Assembly: GCA_026826555.1 (NCBI GenBank)
Contig: JAKSZT010053769.1
Span: 3,440,505-3,504,504, forward strand
Reading direction: 5' to 3'
Source: Tolypeutes matacus
Lineage: Eukaryota; Chordata; Mammalia; Cingulata; Chlamyphoridae
Length of the DNA: 64,000 nucleotides
Part shown: piece by piece, positions 1-12,940 of the stretch
How positions within the stretch are numbered: the stretch's first letter is position 1
Layout of the letters: every line of letters starts with the position of its first letter
Position numbers and translations under genes: made by a program
The notes under the pieces: model-generated
Seen by the model: the letters and a program-made list of their open reading frames with translations, nothing else
The model's database searches: none
What the model was told of the DNA's origin: nothing

Positions 1-2180
1 CAGTGCAAAGAGTGTTCAATATTTTATAACGCTATTTAATTGCTTCTAATATGTTTATTAATAAAAAAGAGGAGTGAAGGGTATGGGATGATAGTATTAC
101 AATCAATAAATGCTATGCATTAATATGCTTGACATTTAAATGTCCTAAGAAGTGACATTAAGCTACTAAGTGCTTATTCTTCTTCCCTTCAAAACAAAAG
201 TTACCATTTCCTGCAGCCTGATAAGTTGCTGATTTCTAGGATGTATAAAATAGCAGGATATCAGCTTAAGTTTAGAAGAGGAATATCAAATATAAGATGA
301 GGCACAAGGGACTCAAATTTCAGAGAAGACCAAAGGCACACTATGCTAGACTCTTAAGAACCTGGCTTGTTTGTCAAGAAACATGATTCAAGCACCCCAG
401 TTGCTCAGAGCTCTGTCCAGCAGCATCCACCTTCATATCAAGCACAGAGGCCATTAACTGTTTTATAGCTTTTAACGAAAGACCACCCAGTAGGCTAGGC
501 AATCCAATAAATAGCACATGATCATGATGATAAACTCTAAAACATGGATTATATGTCAAGCTGTATGGTGCTTAAGAGGCACGGGAAGATGTCATTGAGT
601 CACAATAAAATCTATGGAAATCCATGGCCTGGGGATAAAAGAGATCCTAAATTTATGGACCCTGCTTTTCCTTACAATTCTCTACTTTTGAGAAAAATGT
701 CCTGACAAATCAAGAGACAAATATGTAAAGATTTTCTTCATGATCAAAAAATTTACAAAGTAAGATTTTAATTAAATAAGTATAAACAAAACAAAAATGT
801 GAATTAAACTTGACTTAAACGGCAAACAATCGTCCTGCTTTAACTGCTAATCACTTCTTTTCAAAAGCCACTCAGAAACTGAATACCTGAAATAGCACTT
901 AAAATATAATCTCTTATTTTCATGAGGGAGGAGAAAACCATAAAAGCAAAAGTAGTTCTTTTTTGAAACTAAAATATGATACATTATACTGTGAATAAAT
1001 GTAAAACAGAACTTACGTTGCTTTAAATTTAGTGACTACTCAACTTTTTTTCTCACTTATACAAAAGAGTACCAAGCATAGCCTTCACTATTTATTCAGG
1101 GGTCATCTATATAATATACAATTTATCTAAAAATAGTTCATTTCTTTCATGCAACCCAGTGGAATAATTTAGAAACTCATTAAAAATAAACACAGTATAC
1201 CAATACAGAGAATAATCAACCACTGATTTGAAGATATTGTGACAAAGGTAATAACTAAGACAGGATGAGCTTTAAATGATTGGACTACAAGTAATGAGAA
1301 TTTTAAAACCAGATTCTTTGGCAAGAAAAGTGCTATAAGTTCTAAATGCACCTTTAAAGAAGAAATCAATTTGTTGCCAAATTTATGAAGCAAGTTGTCT
1401 AATAGATGGTAAAATATGAATATAAGAACAAAATTTTATTACCTTAAGGATTGCTTATTTCAAGAAATCATGGAGAAGCTGGATAAAAATGGTAGCCCGA
1501 GGACACATGACTTCCTCAAGTTAAATCCTTACAAATGTGCATGTGTTGGGTGGGGAAGGGAGCAGGTAGTTGCATTATAAAACTAAATACATACACACAC
1601 TCTCACACACAAATGTGGTAGCACTCAGAAGGGGGAATGTTATCATATGAGTAGGAATTTGGGAGAATTTCTGAGAGAAAAAGATGGGATTAGAAAACAA
1701 AAAATACAGACAAAAACATAGACAGGGAAGGGCTCTGCAAAAGACACTTATGGGCTGATAAAAGCTCAGGGACAAATTCTAGAAGCAGAAGATGATTCTG
1801 GACCAATCAACAGGGTGATTATTTATGGAACTATATTCTAACTAGCTACAGGTTGATCCATCCCTCATCCCCGACCTGCATTGAAATACTAGCAATAAAG
1901 ATATTTACCCACAGTCTAAAGCAGAAAACGTGGGCATTTGGTCCAGAGAAATAACAGTGTCTTAGTTTGCCAGAGAACCCCAAAAGGAAAAAGGAACCCT
2001 CCATATAAGAAAAACAATCCAGTAGTAAGCCCCACCTAAAAACCTCTCATATTCTTCTACTTTACAATGACTAAAATACACTTTGGTTAAACCTGAAGAT
2101 GAACAATAATCAAAAATTTGAGGAAGACCAAAATCATTAAAGTAACCAAACTTAATAAACAGAAGAAATAACACTTAAAG
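1..2180. other. AT-rich sequence without a supportable gene
   Basis: I see no coding region, RNA gene or confidently assignable repeat here. Reading frames are short and have no recognisable motifs. A short AC-rich tract lies at 1592-1612. The last few hundred bases are A-rich on the plus strand and may already be worn L1 sequence leading into the next feature. Confidence 0.6.
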
Positions 2181-3745
2181 GTATAAAGTTAATGGTGCAA
2201 AGAAAAAAAGAATGTTCCTGATATCCACATAAGGATTAAAAATCTGTCATGCCTAAAATATCAAGAATTGCATATGAAGACCTGAAAACTAAAAATATGA
2301 TCATTGAAATAAAATTTCAATAGACTATATTGCAGAATGAATACAGATAAGGATTAAATCAATGAAATAGACAATCAAGCCCAAGAGTTCTTCCAGAATA
2401 CAAACAAAACAAAAAAACAGATATAGAAAGTATACATATGGAAAATAAAGTTAAGAGAAATGGATGACAGATATGAAAGTTTCAAAAGTGATTGATAACT
2501 TACATGATTTGTTTATGATGAAATGGATATTAGAGCTCTGTCATAGAATAATAAGAAATATGAAATGAAGAAAGCAAAATCAAAGAAAACTGAAGCAATG
2601 ATTAATTCTCAGGGTTCTTTATGGAATGAATTATAAAAATGGGGTGTTATATGATTCAACAGTAAGTTATATTTATATAGTAATAATGATGTGAGCACAT
2701 GAATATTTTGTAAACTAAAAATTGTGACAATACACAAACAACATTCTCTGACCTCAATACATTGTGAAAATGAAGAGATTATGTTAGGATTTCAAGTCTG
2801 AGTCAACCCTTAAATCAATCATTGTTTTTGAATATATTAAGAAATTAAAGAAGAAACACAAAAGTAACTATTAAATTGATGCCAAAAGGCATTTGATACT
2901 CTTCAACACCCTTTCTTAATTAAGAAAACAAAAAGAAATAAATTAAAAGGGAGGAGAAGAATCATTGCTTCATTAATTTAAGAATTTCTCTAAGCTAGAG
3001 AAAGCACAAGGAAAACTGGCATCACTATTAAAATATAACATTGTATATGGATTCATTGTATATGTAACAAGAAAAATAAAGAGGTTACATATTGGAAAGA
3101 TATAAATCTTCCTTATTTTTTAAATATAAAAGGCAAATGGTTGAAAATATGAATAAATTATTGGGAGTTCAGTAAGTGGTCCATAAAAAGTATTAGTTTT
3201 CCTATATACCAGCAATAACCAATTATAAAATTTTTAAATTGTTAAACGTTCTAGTCACAAATTTGGCAGCTTTCTAAACACAGCTAATTACCAATTATGA
3301 AATATAATAAAACAAGCACAGTCACAATAGCAAAACAAAAAGAAAACATACAGAAACCCAGACTTAAGTATTTAAAGGTAAGTATATAATACATTAAAAA
3401 TAAGACATAGATTTTTAGTACAGAACATAAGAGGCTTGAAGAACTGAGAAGATATACAATATTCTTAGATGGAAAGACTTAAAAAATGTGTGCATGACAA
3501 TTTCCTCTGCAATTCAATGTAAAATATTTGTGCTACATCAATTGAAATCCCAACAGAATTTTATGGAACATGAAATAATTTTCATGGCCATGTTGGAGAG
3601 AAATGTAGAAGAATTAGACAAGAAATTAAAAAAAAAAAACCTATAGTGGAGAAAATGACCTATTAAAATATAGTATGAAGCCATAACTATAAAAATAGTG
3701 TAACAATAATATAAAGGAAAAATGGGCCAATAGAATACCATTTAA
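2180..3745 (+). mobile_element. Degraded L1M-type LINE fragment (ORF2 region)
   Basis: The plus strand is A-rich and keeps several phrases of the mammalian L1 ORF2 reverse-transcriptase region in the right order. These include a 'gcatttgatactcttcaacaccc' type stretch (2890-2912), a 'ctatataccagcaataacca' stretch near 3200, an 'atattcttagatggaaagac' stretch near 3458, and 'caattgaaatcccaacagaa' at about 3539. No long frame survives and indels are frequent, so it is an old inactive copy. The 5' limit is uncertain: clear similarity starts only near 2850. Confidence 0.6.
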
Positions 3746-4408
3746 AAAATCCCTAAACAGACTCCAAATCTGTTAATTTGTTTTATAATAAATAATTGAG
3801 GAAAGGATGAACTAATGGTGGCTTGAGGAAAATGTCTATCCAATCTTTTTGCTGCCTTCCTGTTGACTCATAATCTTTACATAAATTGGAAGTTACATCA
3901 AGAACTGATTAGCAATAATTTTCCAACAAAAGTATTTTCTACTTTTTATACTTCTTATAAAGAGTAGAAGACAGAATGGTTTAATACAGCTTGTGCATAC
4001 ATCTTCTTAATATGTCTTTAGGTAGACCCAATTCTGGCTGAATAAAACTCTCATACATGACTTTGAAGTATATGCTGTTTATGCTTTTCTCATATCATAT
4101 AAAGTGGATTAACAGAGCAGACTTCCCTTACCTGATGGTTATAAGTAAATACTATCAAGTAAGAATTAATAGCTAAAAGCAGTCACTATGCTAAAATTCT
4201 TCAGGTAAAGCACTGACACGTTCAGATTAAAATAGACTAATCAACAATAGAAAATCAGTAGTTGAAACTCCAAACAAGTAATTTGACTCTGCATTTGTAA
4301 GATTGTTTCAAATAATAGTCACTAACTTCTTACTCATCTAGTGGTTTTATAGTTAATTTTATTATTAATATTCCTAATTTTTGTTGACTGATGAAATAAT
4401 GTTATGTT

Positions 4409-4451
4409 AATTTGCATAAAAATTTCCAGAAGAAATGAGTTTATGCAAATT
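4409..4451. repeat. Inverted repeat with two POU octamer motifs
   Basis: The arm aatttgcataaa at 4409-4420 is the exact reverse complement of tttatgcaaatt at 4440-4451, with a 19-nt spacer. Each arm contains the octamer ATTTGCAT/ATGCAAAT, a known binding motif of POU/Oct factors. Regulatory use is only a possibility, because AT-rich DNA gives such words by chance. Confidence 0.5.
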
Positions 4452-4718
4452 TTTGAGGCTGCCATATTTTTTAACTACAGCTACAAAGGAGTTAGGTTTG
4501 TTGCTCTGAGGTATTATGTAGCAAAACGAGAAGTATTTTTAGAAATTTATTAAAATTCATCTCAATCTCCTCAAACAATAGCCATTGACCAAGAATGCTA
4601 TCTTCTCTTTGTCCAAAGTGATATAAAGAACTTTAAAAAAGCAAGTTTAAGGTTAGAAGAGAGGTGGGTTTACATGTCAATTTTTTTAACTTTTTTTATA
4701 ACTTAAACGTTAGAGGGA

Positions 4719-4723
<5 letters not shown>

Positions 4724-4755
<32 letters not shown>
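4724..4755 (+). repeat. Poly(A) tract, 32 bp
   Basis: This is an uninterrupted run of 32 A residues. It could be the tail of a retroposon whose body I cannot recognise upstream, or an expanded homopolymer. The length is a likely site of assembly or polymorphism uncertainty. Confidence 0.9.
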
Positions 4756-4757
<2 letters not shown>

Positions 4758-5369
4758 GCTTTTAATTTAAAGAAGAGAAACCAGAAGGCAACACAAAGCC
4801 AAAAGAGTAAGTTGGCAAGAAAAATGCATTTTGGCCAGACTGTAATAATTGGTAGTTCTCAGTAACAGAAAAAAATATCAGTAAAAGAAAAGGAGAATTT
4901 ATACCAGGTTCCGAGTTATAGGCCAGAAGGAAAACTTAGGCCCAAATGACACAATATCTTAGGATTCTTAAATGGACAAAATTAAGAAAAGAAACACAAA
5001 AATTATGCATTTATAAAATAATATGATACTCATAGAAATAAAAACAAGTTCTATGATTGAGAATAAGATAAAGAGAAGCAAAAAGTATAGGAACAGTAGC
5101 AAGCAATCCATAGACAACAGAAAATATTTTTACTTCATGATTAAATATATAATATTCAAATTATTTTCAGTCTTAATAGTATAGTGTTAAACAAGAAACA
5201 ATAGTATATATTGATTTAATTATTGCAGCCAAACCTTAAGAGTAAAAGCATAGAAGGGAAAGATTCAAAGTTTTAGCAATATATCCAATTTTAATCTATA
5301 TGACTAAAGACATTATTTTTTAGGGAAAATTGGCATTGATCCCTCTGATATATGATATAACCTTACCAC

Positions 5370-5695
5370 GCGTTATACTCCCCCTTTCTCTCTCTAATCT
5401 AACTTCACTGACATGTTTTCAGCCCTTTGAATTTGTCAAGTTCCCTCATTTCTCAAGGGCTTCAAATAAGTTATTCCTTCTCTCTAGAACTGTTCTTTCT
5501 ACCCTCTAACTATTCTTTTTCAGATCTCTGCTTGGATGGAAAAGTTTGCTTCTCATTTTCATCTCCCTTCCTCAAGAAGTCTTTCCTGACCTTCCTCACT
5601 AGGTTGAATCCACCCATCATAAGGTCTCTCTGTACTACTTTCTCCTTTTTAGCTCTTATCATTCATTTCATTTCATTCATTCATTCATTCTAAAG
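5370..5695 (+). mobile_element. L2 LINE 3'-region fragment
   Basis: The pyrimidine-rich plus strand follows the usual order of the mammalian L2 3' region: a 'ctctagaactgttctttctaccct' stretch, then 'agatctctgcttggatgg', then 'tcaagaagtctttcctgacct'. It breaks off at a (TCAT)n tract at 5655-5690, where an MLT2-like LTR begins. L2-like wording may resume after that LTR (about 6130-6185), which would mean the LTR inserted into the L2. The open frame across this segment is incidental. Confidence 0.65.
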
Positions 5696-6055
5696 AACTG
5701 GCTCAAGACCATGGGAGCTGGCAAGTTTGAACTCAGCACGGCAGGCCAAAAGCTGGAAACACTTATAAAAGTGAAGTTGAAGTCTTTAGTCTGGAAATTC
5801 TGGCAAAAGCCAATGCTTCAGTTGAGACAGAAATTATTCTTTCTTCCAAAAACCTCAGTTCTGACCTCTAAGACCTCCAACTGATTAGATGAAGAGACCC
5901 CCTCCCCCATATTTCTGAGAGCAACCCCCATATTATTGTAGATGGAATCAACTGATTATAGACAAAATACCCTCAACAAGTAACAGAACAGCGCTTGACC
6001 AAACAACTAGACAGCATAACCTAGCCAAATTTACACATGAAATAAACCATAATAG
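5696..6055 (-). mobile_element. MLT2-like (ERVL) LTR, antisense
   Basis: The plus strand reads as the reverse of an MLT2-type LTR. Landmarks in order are 'gagctggcaagtttgaactc', 'ggcaggccaaaagctggaaac', 'acctccaactgattagatga', and the LTR 5' end as 'cctagccaaatttacacatg' followed by 'aaataaacca'. This is an old solo LTR, with no internal region beside it and no target duplication that I could see. Family assignment is by eye. Confidence 0.6.
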
Positions 6056-6189
6056 AGTGATTCTCTCCTGGCCTGAAGCTCCATGCTATGATGCCATGTT
6101 ACCACATCTGTTTGTGCTCAGCATTGATTCCTGAGTGTCTGTCATGAACCAAAGTAAATGTTCACTGCATATTTAGAATGAATATGTAA

Positions 6190-7071
6190 GGAATGAAATT
6201 CAGGTTTCTAGTACTACTTGCTGCTGAATCTCTAGAATTCTTCCAGGATGTAATGTTTTCTCTTCCCCTATTTTAAGTTTGCATTTCATTTCCCCTCTCC
6301 CTTTCCTATTCCTTACTGATAGAAATTGAGGAAAGGATTTCCAAAGAGCAAGACAATTCTTCCCAATTGGGAGGCTCTCTAGAACCTCTTCTCCCCCCTT
6401 TTGCATATTGCTGAGGAGCACATTTAGTTATGGGAGATAAGCAATTAATCTCTGTATTTTAAACATTAGGTCCAAATTGCATATCATCTGGAAAATATTC
6501 CTAGGAGTCTGGGCTTTAATTTGAGGATTTTCCTATTTTCAGGATAGAAGCTGTTGCCTCTGCTTTTAGTTCTTTTATTTCATTTACATGAGTTTTTAGA
6601 GAAAGGACATATTTACTTACCTATTCAGCTGTTTTATACTATAGATCTTCTGCCCAAGGTAAGATCCTGCCTTCTGTTTACTTTGTTTCCAGTAAAACTT
6701 TTGATAACTTAGCAGTGTTACTCCATTCACACAGTTACTAAAAATCTATTATGTATGTACATATACACAATAGATAGTGTGTGTATATATACACACAAAA
6801 TACATAGTGCTATGTAGAGAACTATGAGGGGCACAAAAGTATTAACAGGTTTTTTTTTGTTCTAAAGAGATTTATAATTTCTAAAGATTTTTATGGCAAA
6901 AATATACCCCAAAATTAAAGAATAATACAAGTGTTAACATTCTCATGTTCTCTGACAAAGCCTTAAAGACTGCTTAGGACACAAGCAGAAAGTCAAGGAG
7001 ACTGATGCTGCTCATTCAATTTTTCAAGTGTATAAGACCATGTCTCATCTGTTCTATATAATAGAGAATCC
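6190..7071. other. No supportable gene
   Basis: Apart from a short TG/TA-rich stretch around 6740-6800 I see no gene and no clear repeat here. Confidence 0.5.
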
Positions 7072-7076
7072 ACTCC

Positions 7077-7753
7077 TGTATTAGTCAGTCAAAGGGATGC
7101 TGATACAAAGTACCAGAAATCTGTTGGCTTTTATAAAGGGTATTTATTTGGGGTAGAAGCTTACAGTCACAAGGCCCTAAAGAGTGTAACTCAAGGTTAC
7201 TTAAGAGGTACTTTCTCACCCAAAGTCTGTTACCACGTATTGACACAAGATGTGGATGATGTCTGCAAGGATTCAGCCTTCCTCCTTCCACTTAAGGCTC
7301 CGTGGTCCCAGCTTCTTCTGATATCAGCTGTAGGTTGGCATAAGGCTCATCTTCTCTCCCCAGGGCTTGTTTCTTTCCAGGCTCAGCTGCTCTGGTCTCT
7401 CCACAAGGCCAGCTGTAGGCTATCAGGCTCATCTCTCTTCCTGGGGCCGTGTCTATGGAGCACTTTCTCTTCCTGTGTATCTGCTTCTGCGTTCTCCTTC
7501 TCTGTGTATTTACTTCCCTGTCTTTGAATGGACATCCGTTTATATAGCCCACAGCTGTAGCTCAGCTGTAGGTGGGGACTCAAAACTGAGTCGCCCTAAT
7601 GACATGTCAAATAAAAGCCCTAATCTTGATTTAATAACGTAAAAGTGAAACCTCTGAGTCTAATATAATCTAATATGTCCAGAGGAACAGACCAGTTTAC
7701 AAATACAATCAGTAATTCTTTTTGGAATTCATCAATAATATCAAACTGCCACA
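7077..7753 (-). mobile_element. Solo LTR, xenarthran ERVL-like family A, complete
   Basis: The plus strand starts TGTATTAGTCAG and ends GCCACA, so in its own (minus) sense the LTR runs from TGTGGCAGTTTGAT to CTGACTAATACA. The last bases resemble the MLT2/ERVL LTR terminus. It is flanked by a perfect 5-bp duplication, actcc at 7072-7076 and 7754-7758, as expected for an ERV insertion. No internal retroviral sequence is present, so it is a solo LTR. Related copies lie at 14,656-14,935 and 22,861-23,371. Overlapping open frames on both strands here are incidental. Confidence 0.8.
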
Positions 7754-7758
7754 ACTCC

Positions 7759-8241
7759 ATACTAAATATTTTTGCAAAATGGGTTTCATTGCTAAAAATA
7801 CTTAGAAAACAAACAAGGTAACAGAATGAGAAAAATAATTAATGAATAGTCTATAGATTACAGATGATGACAAATTCATGGAAGAATATTATCTTACAAT
7901 GGACAACTGAAACTTCTGAGACTTGAGGAAGTACTTCAAAATGAGAAGGAGCAGGATACCCTGGCACCACAGAAGGCGTGGGGGTGGTGGTGCAGTAAAT
8001 GCACTGGGCTCTAAAGTATATGCCATGTTCCAATGACTGAATACAACAACCTGAATAACAAAGGCTGCGGAAGACCTGACTGCAACAGGGTTGGGTGATA
8101 TTAGTTGTGCAAGTTCAGAAAACCAGACAAGGAACTTAGATTATATATTTAAGATAATGCCCCTGAAGATGCCTTGCCAGATGATTTACACAACAAAATA
8201 GTATTTTGAAAAGAATAATTTGGGAGAGAAATGGTTGAAAA
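7759..8241. other. No supportable gene
   Basis: Unassigned sequence between the solo LTR and the MER20 copy. I see no gene or clear repeat. Confidence 0.5.
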
Positions 8242-8438
8242 GGTTCTCAACCTCAGCATTAGCATCACTTTGAGCTGGATAATTCTTTGAGATACGGGAC
8301 TGTCCTTTGCATTGTGTGGTATTTATCATCTCTGGTCTCTGCTCACTCAATGTCAATTGCACCCCCTTGCCAGTTGTGAAAACTCAAAATGTCTCCAGAT
8401 ATTAATAAATGGTCCCTCTTAGTCTCTAGTTGAGAACC
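8242..8438 (+). mobile_element. MER20 (hAT-type non-autonomous DNA transposon)
   Basis: It begins ggttctcaacctc and ends gttgagaacc. The outer 10 bases form a perfect inverted repeat (8242-8251 with 8429-8438). The interior follows the MER20 pattern, including 'ggataattctttgagatacg', 'gactgtcctttgcattgtg', 'ccagttgtgaaaactcaaaa' and 'atgtctccagatatt'. MER20 is a mammal-wide element of about 200 bp, so this copy is close to full length. It encodes nothing. Confidence 0.85.
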
Positions 8439-10440
8439 AATAAGTTAGAGGTAGAAGGAGAAATTATTTTTAGAGGTAAAGTGAGGGAAACCTTGACTAA
8501 AGTGATAAGGACAGGGTTGAAGCAGATAGATCTTACTACACAATAAAGAAAGCTTGAGGGAGAAGAGACAGAATTAAGAATGACAAGTCTCTAGTCTTAG
8601 TAGGGCAAAATACTAATCAAAAAAAAGGAAATTATAGAATGGAGTATATGTTCTAATGATGTGAGGGGAAGGGTAAAAAAATGTTGAGTAGGTGATTTCT
8701 TCATAGAACCTAAATCTATGAAGAACAATAATCAATAACTTCAAAAACCCTTACTGAAGTTTTAATAGATTGGTAAAAACAGAAATAGGAGTAAACAATA
8801 CAAAAATAGTCTTAGAACATGGGCAATCCTGATATTCTAAGATTTGCTTTTTAAAATGATTGAATTATAGCCAGATTATACGCAAATATACCTCTTATCA
8901 AATATTAGAAATGTTCCTAAAATGTTGCACACAATTAAGTTTAATCACAAAGAAAATGTATCATGACAAGTTCCACATTTAAATGATACAATTTAAATGA
9001 ATACTGAATCAAACTTTTCTGAAAAGTAAAGAATTATTTAATAGTATGATCACTCACTAAGATACCTGTTTTCATGTTTAGGTATTTATATTAGAATTCC
9101 ATAAAGTGGAACACACTACTTAAAAAATAAAATAGCATTGAGTGCCCTTGACCAAGATTTCAAAACCATATTATTTCAATATACCTAAGCAAGTACTGAG
9201 CAAAAATGGAAGATTTTTTACCTTTTGGATTATCATGTTTTTATCATGTTTGTTATGAGCTGTGTGATTTGCTTACAACAAAACAGAAAAACCTGCAAAA
9301 GAGTTTTTAAGCAGGCATAATTTCAAATACACAGACAAAGGTTTTAATAAATCTAAACAGGTATGGTATCAAGCAAAAAGTTAATGTATATCTCTGTGAA
9401 GACCTCAGTTTGACTGGTCCTAGAATGTTTTGTGGTTAGGTAAGACTTTATTTTATAAACTATATATTGTAATTATGGTGTTATTTGTGAAAATTCCTTC
9501 AACTTATTTGGAATTTCACTTCCTTAGCTGGCAGCAATTACAGACTGAAAGACCACCAGAAAGAATTCTTCAGCCCCTTTTGGGAGCTTGTTTGAACACT
9601 TAAGCAAGTGTACAGGAACATTACACTTGGATAATAAACAAGGCCAATGGGAAGGTTATTCTTTTCCATTAAAAAAAATCTTGCCTCATAAATGATTCAA
9701 AAGTCAAAAGAGAAATGATAATTCTACCAACATATGCAGTTTTATCTGAAATCAGAACCACCCTTTTCAGGATTTTGAACTTTGAAAGTTAACAGCTTAC
9801 ACAAATTACTGACTACTTCTTGCCCAGTCAGTACATTCATCTAACAAAGCAATTTCCATATGAGCAACCACAAACATTTCTGGCTTCAGTTGTTAATCTC
9901 CCGTGAAAAACTATTTCCATACTATTTTTAACTTGTATATGGTAATGATTATCTCTGAAACATGAAAACTGGTAGAGTGTTCATTATAAAATATATTATA
10001 TACATTATATATTATTATTTATGTACCATTTTCCCTTCTATATCCTTGGTAGATGGAAGCACTCACATCTTTCCAGGAACAACAGTTGAGAAGCATATTG
10101 CTTTCTTTTCAGTTTGCTCCTTTTCTGTCTCCTAAATTCTCACACTATTTGACTTACTTCTGAAAGTATATCATATATCATATACATATATCAATTTTAC
10201 CTTCATAGATAAAAAAAGCAATTGTGTGATACTTGAAACCAATTAATGTGGAAGAGTAGATTAAATGACAAATGAAATTCATAATGCACCTTGAACATAT
10301 AAGCATAAAATTGAGTATTAAATCATTTATTATAAATTAGAAATTGATACTAGAAAATTATAAGAATTCATTCAAGATATTTAGATATAGATCTGAACTA
10401 AGATTTCTTGCACACTTTTTAAACAAGTGTTTCAAATGGA
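8439..10440. other. AT-rich sequence without a supportable gene
   Basis: I see no gene, RNA gene or clear repeat in this 2-kb stretch. Short reading frames carry no motif. Confidence 0.55.
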
Positions 10441-10575
10441 CACATTTAATATACTTAATAGCCATGTTATGAATATTAATTTAGTTTTACATATGAGGAA
10501 AATAAGACTTTAGAAAGGTTAAGTGTCTCATCCAAGTTTACAGAGCAAATAGGTGATGGCCCTAAGTACTAAATC
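10441..10575 (-). mobile_element. MIR SINE fragment
   Basis: The plus strand reads as the reverse of the MIR core and 3' half: 'ttttacatatgaggaaaata', then 'gaaaggttaagtgtctcatcc', then 'agagcaaataggtgatggcc'. It is strongly diverged and lacks both ends. Confidence 0.5.
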
Positions 10576-10938
10576 CCATTTCACTAAATTCTAAAATAAT
10601 TTCTTTCTCTGATTCTATGCTCTATCCTTTCTGAAGCTCAAGAAAGACCCAGTTAGTTACCAGCTAGTCTGACTTTAAATATGTAGATTCTGAAACAGAG
10701 TTACAAATTAATACAAATGATTGGCAAGCAACACATGGGTTTTATTCTTAAGGAACTCATCGTTTAGTGTTGAAGACAAATCTTTTAATTTCTATGATCT
10801 CTTTTTAGAGCTGTGTCCATTGTATCAAATACATGGAACATCAACCCTTCACAGATTTAGTTTCACAGAGGAAATTAGCTATCCAGTGTTTGTTGGGGTA
10901 GAGTGAGTGGAAGGTAAGGGAAGTTAGGAAAAAAAAAA

Positions 10939-10951
10939 TTATCTATCTATC

Positions 10952-11005
<54 letters not shown>
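10939..11005 (+). repeat. (TATC)n microsatellite
   Basis: About 16 tandem TATC units with one interruption near the 5' end. It is followed to about 11,110 by a mixed TA/CA/GTATAT-rich tract. It is likely to vary in length between individuals. Confidence 0.95.
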
Positions 11006-11109
11006 AGATATAGATATATATAGATATACACAAATAACATACATACATATGTGTATATATGTACATACATATATCCATAATCAGATACACACACACACAT
11101 ATATCTTAT

Positions 11110-12820
11110 TTTAAAATGTGTGTGTAGATTATGATTGCAAAAATTATTCCCTATATCCAAGAACTCGGTTCTCTAGAATATGGGCAGTTTGAATGCACTA
11201 AGATAATTTCTTGAAGCATGGTATTAAGATAACAAGACCAAGATACAACTTCAGAAAGGAGAATTGAGATCCTCAACATTAGTGATTTGAATTTCATCCA
11301 TTTTGATGTGATTAACCACTGGGAAAGGAGTGGAATGAGCAAGTGAAAGGGGAATTTTGCTCTCTATTCAATATACTTATGTATTCTTAAAATAGCTTTA
11401 GAAAAACAGGGCCTCATGTACTAGCTTTGTTTTTTATATGGTAATAGTACCGAAAACAATAGCATTCAAAAGTAAACACCCAAAGAGGGGCTGAATTTCA
11501 GAGATAGTTACACTAAATCTCCCTTTATCAGCATATGATTAAGGACACTATATAATATTAAACCTTAATTGTCAAACATCTTATTCCAACAAGACCTTTA
11601 ATTTTCCTTTCCAACTAGACGGACTATATACCTGAGTTTTTCATTGCCACTGCTTTGGTGGCTCTACTTTTTTTTCTATAAGCATTTCATATAGAAAAGT
11701 ATCTTGAAAATAAGCCTAAAAAGTAATTCTGAGCTAGATTTAAAGATAGCTATGACCTTTGCCTTTTCATTACCATACTGTCTGCAGTTTATGAACAACC
11801 CATGATGAATTGTATAGTGACTGTTTGCAGTAACAAACTTGCATAAAATATGAGCATTGAGTACTGATTAATCTAGTAATACTTTATTAAAAGCTTAGGA
11901 AAATACCCTGTAGGAAAAATATTTTTACAACATAAACTTTATTCATTTTTGAAGTGACAAAATATAGATACATAAATATTAAAACAACAATAAAACCATC
12001 ATGCTGTGAAAACCAGCAAAGTGAATAGAACATAAACTATGATAACCGTTCACATATACTTGACTTATTTCTCCAATTGAACCCTTTATAGCTGAAGATA
12101 TTTATGTGAAAACAAGATCATCATTTCTAGAGAATGTCTTGCTGTTTATTTACCACTTTCAATAGTCATCTTTCAGGTAGGACAATCATTTATGGTTTAA
12201 ATTTCCAGAATCCCAAAAAAGGGATTTGACTATGAGATGGTAGAACTGGCAAAGGTAATAATACATGTTGGGGTGGAGGCGAGAAGTTGAAACTCTCTTT
12301 GAGTACAGTCTGAGAAATACAGGAAATAAGTTGGAAGTACCTTAAAAAACTATTAACTAAGAACTTTTTAGTCATTCAGGAGCTTTTAAATTAATATCAT
12401 AAGAGTATTCAAATTATACTCAAGCCTGCATTTATCTGTATTAACCTACTGTTCCCTGTTTTATCTACCATCAATGAGGTGTAAGCTTATTATAACTAAA
12501 ATCCTACAGAAGCTTCAAAACATAAACATGAGGAAAAATATAAATTGGTGACTCTACTAAACTGTTTTAGTTATGTAAAAATGTCCATGTTATGGAATTA
12601 TTAAAAAAATAAATAGTGCATTGTTTTTAAAAATTATCTTGTACTTCAACCAAAGGGAGAAAGTAAGAATCATTAAAGTATCCATTAAACCATTTTTAAA
12701 GGGCCTATTTACGCTCTTCATGCATAGCTCACTTCACCTGGAAGAGCCATGAAGTCACCAACTGAGGAAGAGGCAATGTAGAGCACAGGAAAGTATACAA
12801 GGATAAGGAAATAGGCATTC
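11110..12820. other. No supportable gene
   Basis: AT-rich sequence. I see no coding region, RNA gene or confidently assigned repeat. Confidence 0.55.
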
Positions 12821-12827
12821 CATTCCA

Positions 12828-12940
12828 GTCAATGGTCTGCTACTTAAGAACATTAGTAACTCATTTAGCTTCTACAATTCTAATTTTCTTTTTCATCTGC
12901 AAAATAGAGACAACAAAATCATACCTGTCTACCCTTGAAC
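12828..12940 (+). mobile_element. Possible MIR SINE fragment
   Basis: The order 'tggtctgctacttaagaaca', 'taactcatttagcttctaca', 'ctttttcatctgcaaaatag' and 'agacaacaaaatcatacctg' fits the MIR middle section in sense orientation, with many substitutions. Confidence 0.45.

Larger units (their letters stand above)
3746..5369. other. AT-rich sequence without a supportable gene
   Basis: No gene seen. The stretch contains a perfect 12-bp inverted repeat carrying two octamer motifs (4409-4451) and a pure 32-bp A-run (4724-4755), both listed separately. Confidence 0.6.

Noticed and set aside
10939..11110. Tandem repeats considered as a CRISPR-like array
   Set aside because: It is a 4-bp microsatellite with no spacers; the context is a mammalian genome.
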